Assembly (NCBI GenBank): GCA_945865355.1
Contig: CAMBDN010000145.1
Span: 1-6,391 of the forward strand
DNA: 6,391 nt
Source of the DNA: Legionella genomosp. 1
GTDB taxonomy: Bacteria > Pseudomonadota > Gammaproteobacteria > Legionellales > Legionellaceae
Direction of reading: 5' to 3'
Shown: positions 4,726-6,391 of the stretch, piece by piece
How positions within the stretch are numbered: the stretch's first letter is position 1
Layout of the letters: every line of letters begins with the position of its first letter
The notes under the pieces: model-generated
Database searches by the model: none
The model's input: the letters and a program-made list of their open reading frames with translations, nothing else
What the model was told of the DNA's origin: nothing
Made by a program: the position numbers and the translations under genes

Positions 4726-5958
4726 TTATATCTCTTCTAAAGCATAGATTTCAGTTTGTGACAAATTGTCACGAACTGAAATTGTATCTCGTAATACATT
4801 CTCAATACACTGGGCCCATTGATCTAAAGCATCCTTTCTCTGCGGCAACATTTCATTTTTATTGTAAGTTGCCATAATCCTCGGCATTTTATGTCCTAAA
4901 CATTTTTCAATAACAACTGGGTCGATATTCAAGGTTTCACCCAATTGAGTTGCAAATGTACGACGCAAGTCGTGTGCTGTCCACTCAGGAATACCAATTT
5001 TACCCTGAATACGCTTAATTGCTCGCGGTAATGCGTTTTCATCCAGCGGGCGGTTTTCAACCAAGCCAGGTAGAACATAAGTTGAGTTGCTTACTTCTTT
5101 TAATTTTTGAAGTATGGTTTTTGTGAAAAGGGATAAATAAACTTTAACTGTAATTGCGCCTTTATTATGTTCAGGCGGGATTGTCCAAACTGCATTCGCT
5201 AAATCAAATTGACTCCACTGTGCAAGGCGGATTTCAGCGGTTCTAACGCCAGTGAGTATGATAATTTTTATTGCGCTCTTTGTTTGGAGCGACATGCCGC
5301 ATTGTTCGCTATCTAAAAATCGCCAAATTATTTTAATTTCTTCCAAGGATAGAACACGCTCACGCGGTTTTTCGGTGCCACCAATATCCCTTGCTCGAAT
5401 GCTTGCCGCTGGATTTTGCTGAATATTACCTCGACTAACGGCGTAGTTAAAAGCCTGCTTTAAGGAACTAAGGATTCTATTGGCAAGAATCGGCGCTCCT
5501 CGGCTCACAATAATATCCAGGGCTCTTGTAATGTCAATGGGCTGAAGTTTATCAAGCGCTTTATTTCCTAACAATGGAATAATATCAGCATCTATTTGTT
5601 TTTTAATGTCCAAGGGTCTTTTGCGGTTTTTTACTATGTATGAGCTATACCAGTCGGTGAATAGTTTTTCTACCGTATAAATTTCTCTTGATCGTTCGTG
5701 GCGCTGATCTTCAATGGGATTGATCCCTTGCTCTTTTATACTCTGGGCTTTTAGGAGCAACTCTCTGGCTTGCTTGAGGCTAACCGCAGGGTATTTGCCT
5801 AATGTCATTTTTTGTCTTTTACCATTCAAGGTAAATCGATAAATCCATGATTTACCCCCACTAGGCATGACACGGATGCCTAATCCACTAGCTTCGGTTT
5901 TCTCATACCAGTTCTTTTCGGATTTTAAATTTTTGAGATAACTATCAATAAATTTCAT
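4726..5958 (-). CDS. int: P4-type tyrosine recombinase (integrase)
   Basis: Catalyses site-specific integration and excision of the element at the tRNA-Asn site. The 410 residues have the usual order: N-terminal DUF4102 arm-binding domain (about 1-90, with GLGIRVMPSGGKSWIYRF and MTLGKYPAVSLKQAR), SAM-like core-binding domain (about 95-180), and catalytic domain (about 200-375). Catalytic residues are visible: Arg239 in LTGVRTAEI, Lys266 probable, His329 and Arg332 in AHDLRRTFAT, His356 in CLGHKMPR, and the nucleophile Tyr365 in MATYNK. The length matches the family and no lesion is seen. ATG at 5956-5958 has only a weak ribosome binding site. The gene lies about 160 bases from the tRNA fragment, as expected for the attachment site of the same element. 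About 45 residues follow the tyrosine, and a long palindrome (4750-4780) is embedded in that tail. Confidence 0.95.
   Translation of the reverse strand: MKFIDSYLKNLKSEKNWYEKTEASGLGIRVMPSGGKSWIYRFTLNGKRQKMTLGKYPAVSLKQARELLLKAQSIKEQGINPIEDQRHERSREIYTVEKLFTDWYSSYIVKNRKRPLDIKKQIDADIIPLLGNKALDKLQPIDITRALDIIVSRGAPILANRILSSLKQAFNYAVSRGNIQQNPAASIRARDIGGTEKPRERVLSLEEIKIIWRFLDSEQCGMSLQTKSAIKIIILTGVRTAEIRLAQWSQFDLANAVWTIPPEHNKGAITVKVYLSLFTKTILQKLKEVSNSTYVLPGLVENRPLDENALPRAIKRIQGKIGIPEWTAHDLRRTFATQLGETLNIDPVVIEKCLGHKMPRIMATYNKNEMLPQRKDALDQWAQCIENVLRDTISVRDNLSQTEIYALEEI
4750..4780. promoter_or_regulatory. 31-bp palindrome inside the integrase 3' end, centre GTGACA-N3-TGTCAC
   Basis: Arms of 15 bases around a single central base, with one mismatch (T4757 opposite G4773, still a G-U pair in RNA). 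The central 15 bases are the same motif as in the palindrome before the AlbA_2 gene. It lies in the last codons of the integrase, upstream of the 17-bp hairpin. Confidence 0.55.
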
Positions 5959-5960
5959 CT

Positions 5961-5995
5961 GGTACCATACTGTTTTTGGTACCTATTTTGGTACC
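5961..5995. promoter_or_regulatory. Three GGTACC palindromes in the integrase leader
   Basis: GGTACC occurs at 5961-5966, 5978-5983 and 5990-5995, two of them preceded by a T-rich GTTTTT or ATTTT. The first is two bases from the integrase ATG. Clustered repeats here could be binding sites for an AlpA-type regulator, an operator for integrase autoregulation, or integrase arm sites; the sequence cannot separate these. Confidence 0.5.
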
Positions 5996-6015
5996 GGTTT
6001 TCATGTTTACCATTG

Positions 6016-6044
6016 ATAATAAATGATATCGATTTAAATAACAA
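6016..6044 (-). promoter_or_regulatory. int: Candidate sigma-70 promoter of the integrase
   Basis: On the minus strand TTGTTA (6039-6044) and TATTAT (6016-6021) are 17 bases apart, about 58 bases ahead of the integrase ATG. The GGTACC cluster lies between this promoter and the start codon. Confidence 0.45.
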
Positions 6045-6085
6045 TTGGCTAAAAAAACCTTGCCTATAAAGGGTGTTGTTATTTA
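6035..6085. repeat. 10-bp inverted repeat next to the attachment site
   Basis: TAAATAACAA at 6035-6044 and TTGTTATTTA at 6076-6085 are perfect inverted copies 31 bases apart. One arm coincides with the candidate integrase -35. The place between integrase and attachment core is where recombinase arm sites or accessory protein sites are found, but the sequence is AT-rich and chance cannot be excluded. Confidence 0.4.
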
Positions 6086-6120
6086 TTTGATAGTGTTTTA
6101 TACTGATTGAAATTTAATAA

Positions 6121-6172
6121 AAAATGACTGTTAATCATTAGGTCGGCGGTTCGAGTCCGTCCCGGGGAGCCA
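6121..6172 (+). other. attR-like site: 3' fragment of tRNA-Asn(GTT)
   Basis: Complete anticodon stem-loop AATGA-CTGTTAA-TCATT (6123-6139, anticodon GTT), a variable region, T arm GGCGG-TTCGAGT-CCGTC, acceptor strand CCGGGGA, discriminator G and CCA ending at 6172. The 5' part (acceptor 5' strand expected as TCCCCGG, and D arm) is absent; an A/T-rich sequence takes its place. It is therefore not a functional tRNA gene but the duplicated 3' end left by integration. The integrase lies on its 5' side, so the element extends to the left and an intact tRNA-Asn should lie at the other end, outside the window. The exact crossover point cannot be set. Confidence 0.88.
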
Positions 6173-6282
6173 AATCGGCTCTTTCCCAATTGCGGGGGCA
6201 CTTTCTCAAGCACATAGCACGGCACCGTCAAGTTGTGTAAACAACGATCGAAATTGAGTCGAAAAGAGTGATGTCCTAAATT
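6173..6282. other. Probable host flank without recognised gene
   Basis: This stretch between the tRNA fragment and the partial gene holds no reading frame or RNA that I recognise. It probably represents the chromosomal sequence that originally followed tRNA-Asn. Confidence 0.4.
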
Positions 6283-6391
6283 TTAAGCACACTTTGCCTG
6301 TGTAACAATTTCTTGCCACTGATCCAATGCAAAGATCAGGTGTTTACGTTGGTCACTGGCCCCCATTTTATAACGATGAGCGCCAAACAAA
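6283..6391 (-). CDS. Unrecognised protein, C-terminal 36 residues
   Basis: A minus-strand frame enters from the right window edge and ends with TAA at 6283-6285. It reads LFGAHRYKMGASDQRKHLIF, then ALDQWQEIVTQAKCA. An internal ATG at 6366 could start a 27-residue peptide, but the frame is open beyond the window, so a C-terminal fragment of a larger gene is more likely. I do not recognise the family. It lies outside the element boundary and may be a chromosomal gene or part of a neighbouring insertion. Confidence 0.4.
   Translation of the reverse strand, partial: LFGAHRYKMGASDQRKHLIFALDQWQEIVTQAKCA

Noticed and set aside
3312..4740. Frames at 3312-3500, 3513-3746, 4070-4255, 4286-4510 and 4444-4740.
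   Set aside because: All overlap the AlbA_2 gene on the other strand or another frame and show low-complexity or cysteine-rich translations without motifs.
6225..6246. GCACCGTCAAGTTGTGTAAAC-like stretch reminiscent of the ends of IS256-type insertion sequences.
   Set aside because: No partner repeat is visible and the adjacent C-terminal peptide is not recognisable as a transposase; the resemblance is from memory and weak.

Overview
The window looks like one end of an integrative genetic element in a moderately AT-rich gammaproteobacterium. The gene content and the fragment of tRNA-Asn(GTT) are reminiscent of Legionella and relatives, but that assignment is an inference from protein style, not proof. 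The right boundary is visible: bases 6121-6172 carry the anticodon arm, T arm and acceptor 3' end with CCA of a tRNA-Asn, without its 5' part. This is what a tyrosine recombinase leaves at the distal attachment site. Everything to the left of it (about 6.1 kb) reads as element DNA; the last ~220 bases are the probable host flank and hold the C-terminal end of an unrecognised protein.

Layout from right to left. A P4-type tyrosine integrase (4726-5958, minus) sits next to the attachment site. It has a candidate promoter (6016-6044) and three GGTACC palindromes in its leader. Below it, a 17-bp perfect hairpin and a cluster of palindromes separate it from an AlbA_2/Schlafen-type ATP-binding protein with a C-terminal winged helix (3093-4568, minus). 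Two of the palindromes share the same 15-bp motif GTGACA-N3-TGTCAC. Then come a 10-bp tandem repeat (3044-3080) and two decayed tandem copies of an AlpA-like excisionase/regulator gene (2538-2793 and 2836-3033, plus).

Divergent from the AlpA remnants is a compact four-gene operon on the minus strand: a phage-repressor-like HTH protein (1832-2329), a protein resembling the N-terminal sensor domain of LuxR-type regulators but without its DNA-binding domain (1255-1806, TTG start), a peptide deformylase (730-1254), and an MHS/ProP-like major facilitator transporter (128-733). The last three are joined by TGA-ATG and ATGA junctions, so they are probably translationally coupled. The transporter is cut to less than half of its normal length, and just beyond it a new reading frame starts (1-42, runs off the window), which suggests a recombination or insertion junction near base 128.

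The integrase, AlpA remnants and repressor-like gene are element-maintenance functions. The sensor-deformylase-transporter cassette looks like cargo. The combination of a ligand-sensor-like protein with a deformylase and an exporter/importer is the least ordinary part of the window.
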